From assembly GCA_024680555.1 (NCBI GenBank), contig JAILCC010000016.1, positions 248,001-312,000 on the forward strand: 64,000 bases of DNA, given 5' to 3'. Every line of letters begins with the position of its first letter. Position 1 is the first letter of the stretch. Below the pieces are notes generated by a model, which did not search any database, was not told the DNA's origin, and was given only the letters and a program-made list of their open reading frames with translations. The translations under genes and the position numbers were made by a program. Below are positions 34,793-43,896 of this stretch, one piece after another. The DNA is from a bacterium (GTDB lineage: Bacteria; Cyanobacteriota; Vampirovibrionia; Gastranaerophilales; JAILCC01).

Positions 34793-36748
34793 CTAAAAGT
34801 TAAAAGCATCTTTTTTAGATTGAGCAAGTTCTTTTTCAATATGTCTTGCTAATCTGTCTGCTCTGTCAGCTTGTTTGTTAACCGCATCTGAAAGCGGAGA
34901 TTTTTCTTTCATTGCACCTACAGACGAAGGGACATAAGTTGCTGGAGAAATATCGGATATTCTTGATGTTGCAATACCTCTGGATGAAGGAATATACGAT
35001 GCAGTATCCGACGTTCTGCCATATCTTTGAGTGTTAATTGCATCATCTACAAAAGCTTGTGACATTCTCGGGGGAGGAGCATTTTTTCTCATTTGGTAAG
35101 CTTGAGGATTTTGTTGAGCTTCAGCCATTTCCCTTGCCAAACCGACAGCTTTTGTATATTGATTAAAGGTATCCATATCTACATGATGCGGATTTTGGGA
35201 ACCGTTTGCTCTTTTTTCTTTTTCGTTTGCTTTACCTTCACGCTCATCCATTATTGACTTTGTCGGCTTTCCGAATAATGTGTGTGAAATTTTTGCGCAC
35301 AACTTAGTTAAAGGCGGAGTTACAAACATCAATACGAGAATAAATCTCATCGGATAACCGGTAACAGTCTTTAATGAATTCTTAATGTGCTGCCAGCCGA
35401 CTCTAAGAGCGGAAATATTCTTAATTTTGCCGTTCTTGACAGTTTGACCGACTACATTTTCGGGCAAGTTCTCAAGACCAACGCTAAAGAAATTACCTAT
35501 CCAACGGAGCGGTCTGTTCAAGAGATTTTTGATGAACGAACCTTCACCAGTAGCTTTTTGGAAACCTCTTGCCTTACGAAGTCTTTCAATTGCTCTGTTT
35601 ATTCTGAACGCATGACCTGCATGAGCTTGTTCGGCAGCCTTAACCGCTGCTTCGGATGCTGTTTTTCTTAATTCTTTGAGAACTTTTGCATTATTTGCAT
35701 ATATTTCTTTTTGTTCTTTTATCGCTTCAGTTAATTTCTTAATTCTTGAAAGTTTTGCAACTGATTTATCGGCATTTTTGATACCCAATAATTTATAAGT
35801 GAGTTTTGCACCCAATAACGCCATCAAGTATCCGCCACAGAAGTCAACTAACGCACCTTCCATAAATGTACTTAATTTTTCACCCCAAGGAGCATTCCAA
35901 GTACGTTTTATTGTGGAAGCAAGGAATACACTGTTCATTATTATACCGAACCAGTTTGCACCTACTACACCGCCGCCTGCCGCTTCTGACACCATCATCA
36001 AACCTCTTTGAGCAGCACGTCCTATTGCCGTTTTTCCGCCTTCACCGAGGAATGCTTTTGATTTCGTTAATTCTTCCAATATATGAAGATTTGCGCCTTT
36101 TGCCGTAGCAAGGGATTTTAACTCACTGACAGAACGTCTTTCCAATAAAGCAATAGCTTGTTTTGCAGCATCAGCCGAGTTTTTAATTGAACCGGAAAGA
36201 ATATTTTCCAAACCGAGAGCCTGAATTTTATCAGGAGGAAGTTTTCTCAATTTATCAAGAAGACTGTCTAATTGCATTACCGTCATACCTTTGTATTGAC
36301 TCAATGCCATTCTGTTTCTCGGTGTAACACCAATTTTTATCTTCTCACCTAAATCTTTTAGCCATTGCGGGGTAATTCTTGAGAAAAATCCTTTTGTTGA
36401 ATTTATCTGTGAAGCGTACTTTGTTGCAACCGGAGTAACAAGACTGTCAACTTTTCCGGCCATGCGGCTTACTGCCGATTTATTAAAACTTTCTAAAGCA
36501 GATATTGCCGAGTTTTTATCGGGATTTAATCTTGTGGCATTAGTAGCAACGTTTGATAACCATTTACTTGCCGCAACCGCAGGAACAAAATATGGCATCC
36601 ACTCTACAACTTCTTTGGGCGTTGTAGGTAAACCCATTTCTTTGACCATGCTATATTGATGCGGCGCTTCAGGCGTAGGTACCCCCGCACCGAAATTGTT
36701 TTGCTGCTCCTTTATAAAATCAGGATTTTGAGAAAAATTTACAGACAT
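34793..36748 (-). CDS. Hypothetical membrane protein with N-terminal NNFGAG tag
   Basis: The 651 residues match no family I know. The N-terminus has QQNNFGAGVPTPEAP, like other tagged proteins here. Helical and alanine-rich regions flank hydrophobic stretches near 265-285, 300-320 and 465-485. The last (FILVLMFVTPPLTKLCAKI) is followed by a basic linker and a disordered C-terminus with repeated YIPSSRG and YVPSSVG phrases. It is first in an operon with the 515-residue gene. GTGG lies before the ATG. Confidence 0.75.
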   Translation of the reverse strand: MSVNFSQNPDFIKEQQNNFGAGVPTPEAPHQYSMVKEMGLPTTPKEVVEWMPYFVPAVAASKWLSNVATNATRLNPDKNSAISALESFNKSAVSRMAGKVDSLVTPVATKYASQINSTKGFFSRITPQWLKDLGEKIKIGVTPRNRMALSQYKGMTVMQLDSLLDKLRKLPPDKIQALGLENILSGSIKNSADAAKQAIALLERRSVSELKSLATAKGANLHILEELTKSKAFLGEGGKTAIGRAAQRGLMMVSEAAGGGVVGANWFGIIMNSVFLASTIKRTWNAPWGEKLSTFMEGALVDFCGGYLMALLGAKLTYKLLGIKNADKSVAKLSRIKKLTEAIKEQKEIYANNAKVLKELRKTASEAAVKAAEQAHAGHAFRINRAIERLRKARGFQKATGEGSFIKNLLNRPLRWIGNFFSVGLENLPENVVGQTVKNGKIKNISALRVGWQHIKNSLKTVTGYPMRFILVLMFVTPPLTKLCAKISHTLFGKPTKSIMDEREGKANEKEKRANGSQNPHHVDMDTFNQYTKAVGLAREMAEAQQNPQAYQMRKNAPPPRMSQAFVDDAINTQRYGRTSDTASYIPSSRGIATSRISDISPATYVPSSVGAMKEKSPLSDAVNKQADRADRLARHIEKELAQSKKDAFNF

Positions 36749-36832
36749 ATTACCACTTCACATACCTTACAAATAAATAAAAACATTTTTTCAATAAAAA
36801 TTGCCATGCAAAGCAATAAAAAGAGTTCCTTA

Positions 36833-36853
36833 CGGCTACCTACCGTTAGCCGT
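36833..36853. repeat. Seven-base inverted repeat
   Basis: ACGGCTA, a seven-base spacer, TAGCCGT, in the divergent gap between the 651-residue gene and nifU. There is no T tract after either arm, so it is not a terminator. It may be an operator or leader hairpin. Confidence 0.4.
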
Positions 36854-36883
36854 GTGAGCTATAATCCGTAAACCACTTTGTTA

Positions 36884-36911
36884 TTGAACCCGATTTTCTT
36901 TGTGCTAATAT
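36884..36911 (+). promoter_or_regulatory. Putative promoter of the nifU operon
   Basis: TTGAAC at 36884-36889 and TAATAT at 36906-36911 with a 16-base spacer, 33 bases before the nifU ATG. Confidence 0.5.
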
Positions 36912-36944
36912 TATTGTGGATATAGAGAAAATGAAGGTCAGACT

Positions 36945-37766
36945 ATGTGGGAATATACAGATAAGGTTAAAGAATATTATACAAACCCCAAAAATGTCGG
37001 AGAAATTGAAAACCCCGATGCGGTAGGCGAAGCGGGAAGCCTTGTATGCGGCGATATGCTGAAAATATTTTTAAAAATTGATAAAAATGGTATTATCACC
37101 GATGCTAAATTCCAAACATTCGGCTGCGGCTCTGCTATTGCAAGTTCAAGCGCCTTAACGGAAATGATTATCGGCAAATCAATTGATGAAGCCGACAAAC
37201 TCACAAACCAAGATATCGTTGAATTTTTGGGCGGACTTCCAAACGAAAAAATTCACTGCAGTGTAATGGGAAGAGAAGCCCTTGACGACGCAATTGCCAA
37301 CTATAAGGGTATTGAAAAGAAAGAAGAAACGGAAAATCACGTAATTTGCACCTGTTTTAATATAAAAGAAGACGAAATTAGAGCTCTAGTCAGAGAAAAA
37401 GGCGTAACCGATATTTATGAAGCCGCACAATATTCAAAAGTATCATCAGCTTGCGGTAAATGCAGAGAAGAAGTATCCGCAATAATATTGGATGAATTAA
37501 AAAAGAAAAACGAAAAGCCTGTCGACAAAATGACAAAAACTCAGCTCGTCTTAAAAATAAACAAGGTTATAGAGGGATATATTTCCGAACATTTGCGCAA
37601 AGACGGCGGGGATATCGAATTGGTTGACGTAAAAAAAGGCAAGGTTTATGTAAGACTTTGTGGCACCTGCGGAAAGTGTGCAATGAGTTCAATGACATTA
37701 AAGAATTTTGTTGAAAAAACGCTGAAAGAACAAGTTTCTGAAGAAATTGAAGTCATTTCGGTATAG
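36945..37766 (+). CDS. nifU: Full-length NifU-type Fe-S cluster scaffold
   Basis: The 273 residues contain all three NifU parts. The IscU-like domain has its three cysteines in LVCGD, FGCGSAI and IHCSVMG. A central [2Fe-2S] domain has CTCFN and ACGKC. The C-terminal NifU domain has CGTCGKC. It assembles clusters with sulfur from NifS in the cytosol. No nitrogenase gene is present, so it probably serves general Fe-S assembly, including the neighbouring NadA. GAAGG lies eight bases before the ATG. Confidence 0.94.
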   Translation: MWEYTDKVKEYYTNPKNVGEIENPDAVGEAGSLVCGDMLKIFLKIDKNGIITDAKFQTFGCGSAIASSSALTEMIIGKSIDEADKLTNQDIVEFLGGLPNEKIHCSVMGREALDDAIANYKGIEKKEETENHVICTCFNIKEDEIRALVREKGVTDIYEAAQYSKVSSACGKCREEVSAIILDELKKKNEKPVDKMTKTQLVLKINKVIEGYISEHLRKDGGDIELVDVKKGKVYVRLCGTCGKCAMSSMTLKNFVEKTLKEQVSEEIEVISV

Positions 37767-37780
37767 TTGAGGCAGTATTT

Positions 37781-38980
37781 ATGGAAAAAATAATTTATCT
37801 TGATAACAATGCAACGACAAAAGTTGATGAGCGTGTTTTAGAAAAAATGCTTCCGTTTTATTGCGAACAATACGGAAACCCCTCAAGCATGCACAGTTTT
37901 GGCGGAAATGTATCAAAGTATCTTGCACACGCAAGAGAACAGGTAGCGGATTTTGTAGGTGCACAAAACCCCTATGAAATTACCTTTACGGGTTGCGGAA
38001 CGGAAAGTGCAAATATCGCTATAAGAGGCGCACTTGAAATAAATAAAACAAGAAAACATATTATCACCACAAAGGTTGAACACCCTTGTGTTATGAATAC
38101 TTATAAATGGCTTGAAAAAAGAGGTTATAAAGTTACATATCTCGACGTAAATTCGGAAGGAGAACTTCTTGTTGATGAATTAAAAGATGTGATTACTGAT
38201 GATACCGCTCTTGTTTCAATAATGTGGGCAAATAATGAAACAGGTGTTGTATTTCCTGTTGAAAAAGCCGCAAAAATAATCAAAGACAAAAACCCGAAAA
38301 CTTTTTTCTATGTTGACGGAGTGCAAGCATCCGGAAAAATCCCAATGGATGTATCAAAGGCAAATATTGATATGCTTGGAATTTCCGGACACAAATTCCA
38401 CGCCCCAAAAGGTGTCGGTGCTCTTTATGTCAAGAGAGGCATTCTGCTTCCACCGCTTATATTGGGCGGTCATCAGGAAAGAGGTCTCAGACCTGGAACA
38501 GAAAATGTTTCAGGTATCGTAGGGATAGGAGAAGCGGCACAACTTGCAAAATCTTATCTTGAGGATGAAGGCACAAGGGTAAAAGCCTTGAGAGATGAAC
38601 TTGAAAGAGGCATTGTTAAAAAGGTATTTAATGCCAAAATAAATTCCACAAAAGCCCAAAGAGTTCCTAATACCTCAAACATAAGCTTTGAATATATTGA
38701 GGGAGAATTGATGCTCTTGCATTTTGCTGATGCCGGAATTTGTGCAAGCTCGGGCAGTGCTTGTACAAGCGGAAGCTTAGAGCCGAGCCACGTTCTGAAA
38801 GCTATGGGCGTGCCTTTTACATGTCTGCATGGCTCTATAAGATTCAGTCTTAGCAGATTTACCACAAAAGAAGAAATTGATTATGCTCTGTCGGTTATTC
38901 CTCCGATTATCGAAAAAATCAACGGATATTCTCCGTACCAAAAAGAGCTCAAAGAATTAAAAGAACTCAGAAACTTTTAA
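37781..38980 (+). CDS. nifS: Cysteine desulfurase (NifS/IscS)
   Basis: A 399-residue PLP enzyme that takes sulfur from cysteine for Fe-S assembly. YLDNNATTKVDERVL is the family start, the PLP lysine is in GISGHKFHAPKG, and the persulfide cysteine is in SSGSACTSGSLEPS. It follows nifU by 14 bases, the usual scaffold-plus-sulfur-donor pairing. Confidence 0.95.
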   Translation: MEKIIYLDNNATTKVDERVLEKMLPFYCEQYGNPSSMHSFGGNVSKYLAHAREQVADFVGAQNPYEITFTGCGTESANIAIRGALEINKTRKHIITTKVEHPCVMNTYKWLEKRGYKVTYLDVNSEGELLVDELKDVITDDTALVSIMWANNETGVVFPVEKAAKIIKDKNPKTFFYVDGVQASGKIPMDVSKANIDMLGISGHKFHAPKGVGALYVKRGILLPPLILGGHQERGLRPGTENVSGIVGIGEAAQLAKSYLEDEGTRVKALRDELERGIVKKVFNAKINSTKAQRVPNTSNISFEYIEGELMLLHFADAGICASSGSACTSGSLEPSHVLKAMGVPFTCLHGSIRFSLSRFTTKEEIDYALSVIPPIIEKINGYSPYQKELKELKELRNF

Positions 38981-39025
38981 TTTGTTTATTGTATAATTAT
39001 TTTCAAGGATTTATAGGCAGAGTCG

Positions 39026-39943
39026 ATGACAGATAAAACATTTATTATAAAGAAAATTCAACAGCTTAAAGAGGAAAAAAATGCGGTTATTCTTGCGCAT
39101 TGCTACCAAAATATAGAAATTGACGAAGTTGCTGATTTTGTCGGAGACTCTTTATATTTAAGCCAGCAGGCTTCATACACGAGCAAAGATATTATTGTCT
39201 TTGCGGGAGTATATTTTATGGCTGAAACCGCAAAAATCCTTTCGCCAAACAAAAAAGTTTTACTCCCCCGAAAAGAAGCAGGCTGCCTCATGGCGGATAT
39301 GATAGATATAAACCAACTGAGAGAATTCAAGGCAAAATATCCCGGTGTTCCTGTTGTCTGCTACGTAAATTCTTCCGCCGAAGTTAAAAGCGAATGCGAT
39401 ATCTGCTGCACAAGTTCAAATGCCGTATCTGTTGTGAAATCACTCGGTGCAGAAAGAGTTCTTTTTGTACCTGACACATACCTCGGAAACCATGTCTCAA
39501 AGCAGCTTCCTGATGTGGAAGTAATTACATACAACGGTTTTTGTCCTACGCACTTGAGAATATTGCCGGATGATGTTGACAAAATGCGCTCTCTTCACGA
39601 AAAAGCAATCGTATTATCACATCCCGAATGCCATCAGGAAGTAGTTAAACGCTCCGACTTCACAGGCTCTACCTCTCAAATCATAAACTATGTAAAAAAA
39701 TCAAACGAAAAAGAATTTATTATCGCAACCGAACTTGGGGTAAAAGAAAGATTGGAAAGAGATTATCCCGACAAAGAATTTTATCTCGTTTCCCCAAAAG
39801 CAGTCTGCCCCAATATGAAATGGCACCAACTTGAGGATATATTAAACGCCTTAATAAACGAAGAACACGAAGTTGTTGTCGAAAAGAATATAGCAAAAAA
39901 AGCACTCGCCCCCATTGAAAGAATGCTTGGACTAAGGGATTAA
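39026..39943 (+). CDS. nadA: Quinolinate synthase
   Basis: This [4Fe-4S] enzyme condenses iminoaspartate with dihydroxyacetone phosphate in NAD synthesis. AHCYQNIEIDEVADFVGDS and the three cluster cysteines (GCLMADM; CDICCTSSN; HPECHQEV) are clear in 305 residues. It follows nifS, which fits its need for a cluster. nadB and nadC are not in the window. AGGCAGAG lies before the ATG. Confidence 0.95.
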   Translation: MTDKTFIIKKIQQLKEEKNAVILAHCYQNIEIDEVADFVGDSLYLSQQASYTSKDIIVFAGVYFMAETAKILSPNKKVLLPRKEAGCLMADMIDINQLREFKAKYPGVPVVCYVNSSAEVKSECDICCTSSNAVSVVKSLGAERVLFVPDTYLGNHVSKQLPDVEVITYNGFCPTHLRILPDDVDKMRSLHEKAIVLSHPECHQEVVKRSDFTGSTSQIINYVKKSNEKEFIIATELGVKERLERDYPDKEFYLVSPKAVCPNMKWHQLEDILNALINEEHEVVVEKNIAKKALAPIERMLGLRD

Positions 39944-39946
39944 ATA

Positions 39947-40927
39947 ATGCTTGCAAGCGTACTTAAAAACGGTTCATTTTCTGTTGAAGAAGTTCAGAAG
40001 CCTATTTTGGATAAAAACGGCGCAATTATCAAAGTTATAGGATGCGGACTCTGCGGCTCGGATATCGTTAAATATACCCATAACCTCGTTAAAGACGGCA
40101 GTGTTTTGGGACACGAAGTTATCGGTGAAATTGTTGAAATAAAAGGAAATTCAAACCTCAAAATCGGAGATAAAGTTGCGGCGGCGCACCATTATCCATG
40201 TTTAGAATGCAATTATTGCAAACACGGCAGCTATTCCATGTGTAAAACTTTTAAAAAAACAAATATCGTTCCGGGGGGTTTTTGCGAATACATAAAAGTT
40301 GATGACAATCATCTCAAATACACTGTTTTCAAAATTCCCGACACTATGGACGAAATAACCGCATCATTTACTGAACCTTTAAGCTGCTGCTACAGAGCCG
40401 TCAGAAGAATGAATTTATTAAGCAATGACAAGGTTGTTATCGTGGGACTCGGCTCTATCGGCATTCTCATGGGACAAGCTTGCAAAGTCTTTGGCGCCCA
40501 TGTTATCGGGCTTGATATAAATGAATCGAGATTAAGTATCGCAAAAGATTACGGTTTTGATGAAGTTTATACTCCATCGGAAGAGTCAATAAATGCCGAT
40601 GCCTTATTTTTAACGGCAGGAGCAGATTCGTCAGTAAAAACAGCACTGGACAATATCCGTGACGGAGGTAAAATTTGTGTTTTCGCATCAACAAAAACAG
40701 ATATGCCCGCTTTCCCTAACAACACAATTTATTATCGGGAATTAACTGTTTATGGGAGTTATTCACCATCTCCAGATGATTTAAAAACTTCCTTTGAACT
40801 TTTAAAAGACGGAAAAGTAAATGTTGAAAACATGACAACATTTTATAATTTGGATGAACTTAATGAAGCAATATCAGATACAAGAAGCGGCAAAATTATG
40901 AAAGCATTTATAAAGGTGGGCAAATAA
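39947..40927 (+). CDS. Zinc-dependent medium-chain dehydrogenase (first of two)
   Basis: The 326 residues have the catalytic-zinc start GCGLCGSDIVK, GHEVIGEI, the structural-zinc cysteines in CLECNYCKHGSYSMC, and a Rossmann motif VGLGSIGIL. It oxidises or reduces an alcohol or polyol with NAD(P). The substrate is not determinable. It starts three bases after nadA and overlaps the next dehydrogenase by one base, so it belongs to the nifU-nifS-nadA run. Confidence 0.9.
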   Translation: MLASVLKNGSFSVEEVQKPILDKNGAIIKVIGCGLCGSDIVKYTHNLVKDGSVLGHEVIGEIVEIKGNSNLKIGDKVAAAHHYPCLECNYCKHGSYSMCKTFKKTNIVPGGFCEYIKVDDNHLKYTVFKIPDTMDEITASFTEPLSCCYRAVRRMNLLSNDKVVIVGLGSIGILMGQACKVFGAHVIGLDINESRLSIAKDYGFDEVYTPSEESINADALFLTAGADSSVKTALDNIRDGGKICVFASTKTDMPAFPNNTIYYRELTVYGSYSPSPDDLKTSFELLKDGKVNVENMTTFYNLDELNEAISDTRSGKIMKAFIKVGK

Positions 40928-41967
40928 TGACAAAAATGAATGCAGTTATGTACTACGGACCAAACATAGTAAAGTACGAACAGGTAGAAATACCTGAAAT
41001 CAACGACAATGAAGTCCTTGTTAAGATAGATACGGCGCTGACTTGCGGAACAGACGTAAAAACCTACCACAGAGGACACCCCGTACTTATAAAATCAATT
41101 CCGTCAGGATTCGGTCACGAATTTGCAGGTACAATAGCCGCATTGGGAAAAAACGTAAAAGGATTTGCCATCGGCGATAGAGTTGTCGCAGGAAACTCCG
41201 CCCCATGCGGCGAATGCTATTATTGCAGAATTGGAGAATACAACCTTTGCGAACATCTGGAATTTTTGAACGGTGCTTATGCCGAATATATAAAAGTTCC
41301 GGAAAAAATTGTAAAATGCAATCTCCATAAAATTCCTGACCATGTTGAATTTGAAGAAGCCGCATTTGTGGAACCGCTTGCGAATGTTGTCCACGGAGCA
41401 GAAAAATCGGATATATTACCCGGAATGACTGTTGGTATTGTCGGTATTGGTCCAATCGGGCTGCTGTTTACCAGAATGGCAAAACTAAAGGGCGCAACCG
41501 TTATTGCGGCAGGCAGAAATCCGTTAAAACTTAAACTTGCGCAAGAATTTGGCGGAGCAGACCATGTAATCGACCTAACCAGAAACGATACACCTGAACT
41601 TATGTTCAAAGAATTAACTCCGGAGAAAAAGGGGCTTGACGTTGTAATTGAAGCAGTCGGTCTGCCCGAAATTTGGGAAAGAATGTTTTCTTTGACAAGA
41701 AAAGGCGGAACAGTACACCTTTTCGGCGGATGCAAAGCAGGAACAAAGGTCAGTATAGATACACGCAGACTTCACTATGACGGAATAAAGGTAATAAGCG
41801 TATTTCACCACACACCACTTTATATCAAAGAATCTTTGAGGCTGATATCCGAAAAGAAACTTGATGTAAAAAAACTCATTACGCACAGAATGAATATAAA
41901 AGATATTGATGAAGCAATACGTCTTCACGATGCCGGGCAGGCAATAAAAATCGCATTGAAACCATAA
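40927..41967 (+). CDS. Zinc-dependent medium-chain dehydrogenase (second of two)
   Basis: A 346-residue relative of the preceding protein: TCGTDVKTYHRGHP, GHEFAG, structural-zinc CGECYYCRIGEYNLC and VGIGPIGLL. It resembles sorbitol- and threonine-dehydrogenase-type enzymes. The tandem pair may act on successive steps of one pathway or form a mixed complex; this is inference. AAGGTGGG lies before the ATG, inside the upstream gene. Confidence 0.9.
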   Translation: MTKMNAVMYYGPNIVKYEQVEIPEINDNEVLVKIDTALTCGTDVKTYHRGHPVLIKSIPSGFGHEFAGTIAALGKNVKGFAIGDRVVAGNSAPCGECYYCRIGEYNLCEHLEFLNGAYAEYIKVPEKIVKCNLHKIPDHVEFEEAAFVEPLANVVHGAEKSDILPGMTVGIVGIGPIGLLFTRMAKLKGATVIAAGRNPLKLKLAQEFGGADHVIDLTRNDTPELMFKELTPEKKGLDVVIEAVGLPEIWERMFSLTRKGGTVHLFGGCKAGTKVSIDTRRLHYDGIKVISVFHHTPLYIKESLRLISEKKLDVKKLITHRMNIKDIDEAIRLHDAGQAIKIALKP

Positions 41968-42053
41968 TCAGTATATATTTTCTTTAATTTATTGGAAATT
42001 TAAAATCGTTATGTGCTAATATATTTTTAAGAATTCTTTTATGAGGAGAGTAT

Positions 42054-43253
42054 ATGAAAAAAAATATTATTTCTAAAATATTTATGACCGCAGTGCTGAT
42101 TGTATCGGTTTTCGCCATAAATGCCGCAGCGCTTGCACACACGCCTCAGTCTTTATACGATGAAGTTTGGAGGCTTGTTTTTGCAAAATACGTTGACCAA
42201 ACAAATAATGGGCAGGTATGGCAGTTATGGAGACACAAATATGATTCTTACCTGCAAACCGACGATGATGCATACGTTGCAATAGACACAATGCTTGCCA
42301 GCCTTAATGATCCATACACAAGGTTTTTACCGCCAGATGAATTTGCGGAAGAAGGCAGCGCTATATCGGGTACACTAAAAGGTATAGGAGTGCAAATAAG
42401 CGTCAAAGACGGTAAACTATTGGTTATTTCTCCTATTGAAGACACTCCCGCCGCAAAAGCCGGCTTAAAAGAAAACGATTATATAGTTGAAATTGACGGA
42501 AAAAGCACAAAAGGCATGACCGTTAAAGATGCCGCAGATAATATAAGAGGTGAAGAAGGTACATACGTAAAACTTCTCGTAAGACGAGGCGGGGTGGATA
42601 AAATCTATAATATCCAAAGAACGGAAATAAAATTAAAATCAATTTCAACAACTCCGCCTATGAAAATTGCACTAAATGACAAAATCGGTTACATCAGATT
42701 GAGTACATTTATGAATAAGGGAACTACCGCAGAATTTGCCAATGCACTCTTAAAGCTTGACAATAAAGCAGGATACATTATCGACCTGCGTTCAAATCCC
42801 GGCGGATTGCTTTCAAATGCAATATTCATTTCCGATATGCTGCTTAACGGCGGAACCATCGTAAGTACAGTTGACAGAGACGGTTATAAAGAATCGACAA
42901 AAGCATCCAGAAGAGTTTCCACGACCAAACCTATCGTTGTTTTAATCAACGGCGGAAGTGCAAGTGCCAGTGAAATCCTCAGCGGTGCCTTAAAAGACAA
43001 CGGCAGAGCAACACTCGTTGGAGAAAAAAGCTTCGGAAAAGGCTTGGTTCAAGAAATCAATAAACTCCAAGGTGGAAGCGGATTGAATATAACTACCCAA
43101 AAATACTTGACTCCCAACGGAACAGACATAAACAAAAAGGGAATTACTCCGGATTATACTGTAAAACTTACGGAAGAAGATATACAAAACAACAGAGACC
43201 CGCAGCTTTTGAAAGCGCAAGACGTACTGTTGGAAATGATTATGACGCACTAA
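42054..43253 (+). CDS. S41-family C-terminal processing protease (CtpA-like)
   Basis: The 399 residues start with a signal peptide (MKKNIISKIFMTAVLIVSVFAI), then a PDZ domain at about 105-190 and the S41 protease core. The catalytic Ser is S304 in GGSASASE and the Lys is K329 in SFGKG. It should work in the periplasm, trimming or degrading proteins from the C-terminus. In Cyanobacteria one paralogue matures the photosystem protein D1, which cannot apply here. GAGGAG lies before the ATG, and a terminator follows. Confidence 0.93.
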   Translation: MKKNIISKIFMTAVLIVSVFAINAAALAHTPQSLYDEVWRLVFAKYVDQTNNGQVWQLWRHKYDSYLQTDDDAYVAIDTMLASLNDPYTRFLPPDEFAEEGSAISGTLKGIGVQISVKDGKLLVISPIEDTPAAKAGLKENDYIVEIDGKSTKGMTVKDAADNIRGEEGTYVKLLVRRGGVDKIYNIQRTEIKLKSISTTPPMKIALNDKIGYIRLSTFMNKGTTAEFANALLKLDNKAGYIIDLRSNPGGLLSNAIFISDMLLNGGTIVSTVDRDGYKESTKASRRVSTTKPIVVLINGGSASASEILSGALKDNGRATLVGEKSFGKGLVQEINKLQGGSGLNITTQKYLTPNGTDINKKGITPDYTVKLTEEDIQNNRDPQLLKAQDVLLEMIMTH

Positions 43254-43270
43254 AAAGTTTCATACGAACA

Positions 43271-43302
43271 AAAAAGGTACTGCAAACATCAGTACCTTTT
43301 TA
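43271..43302. terminator. Bidirectional rho-independent terminator
   Basis: AAAAAGGTACTG, loop, CAGTACCTTTTTA lies between the convergent ctpA and 118-residue genes and works on either strand. It overlaps the stop of the minus-strand gene. Confidence 0.9.
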
Positions 43303-43656
43303 TTTTTTGTCTTTTTTTGTTTCTTCCTGTTTCTCTTTTTGCTCTTCTTTATTTTCTATGGGTTTGACTTTTTTGGGAATACGAAACTTTTCATCTACTG
43401 GTTTTGTTCTGTACTTATCTTTTGCCCGCACTATATTAGCTGCATTAAGTGCTGCAAGGGAATTTAGAGTAGCACGAAGTTGAGCACTCCTGTCAATAAA
43501 AGGAGATTGTGCAAATTCCTCTTTATCTTGTTGAGGCTTTCGTCTGTCGAAGTATTCCTCACTGGAATTCTTCTCGTTGGGGTTATTTCCGACTTCTGTA
43601 TTGTTCATATTTATTGTGGGATGATATATTTGGCTTAGACTCATACCCTCAGTCAT
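43300..43656 (-). CDS. Small charged hypothetical protein
   Basis: This 118-residue protein, MTEGMSLSQIYHPTINMNN onward, has an alanine-rich helix in the middle (LNSLAALNAANIVRAKDKY) and a lysine/glutamate-rich tail. No family is recognised. GAGGGTACGATT precedes the ATG, a good ribosome site. It sits alone between ctpA and cdsA. Confidence 0.65.
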   Translation of the reverse strand: MTEGMSLSQIYHPTINMNNTEVGNNPNEKNSSEEYFDRRKPQQDKEEFAQSPFIDRSAQLRATLNSLAALNAANIVRAKDKYRTKPVDEKFRIPKKVKPIENKEEQKEKQEETKKDKK

Positions 43657-43838
43657 AATCGTACCCTCTATAGTGCTTTTGTAACCATTTTAGCAGATTT
43701 TAAAATTTTTGCTATAGTTAAATTTATGTATAATCTGACCTTGTATTAAAAGCCCTAAAAATACTAATTTGTCATTGTCTTAAAGAAACTTTACAATCGT
43801 TGTACCCTCTTGTGTTTGGAGGATATTTGACAAAAAAA

Positions 43839-43867
43839 TTGATATTATCCGATAAAAATGATATAAG
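43839..43867 (+). promoter_or_regulatory. Putative promoter of the phospholipid module
   Basis: TTGATA at 43839-43844 and TATAAG at 43862-43867 with a 17-base spacer, 30 bases before the cdsA start. A TTGACA at 43827 is a possible alternative -35 box. Confidence 0.5.
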
Positions 43868-43896
43868 AAATAAGGATAGGAATAGGGATTAGGACT

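Noticed and set aside
36945-38980. Nitrogen-fixation cluster
   Set aside because: NifU and NifS alone also serve general Fe-S assembly; no nifHDK or accessory genes are present.
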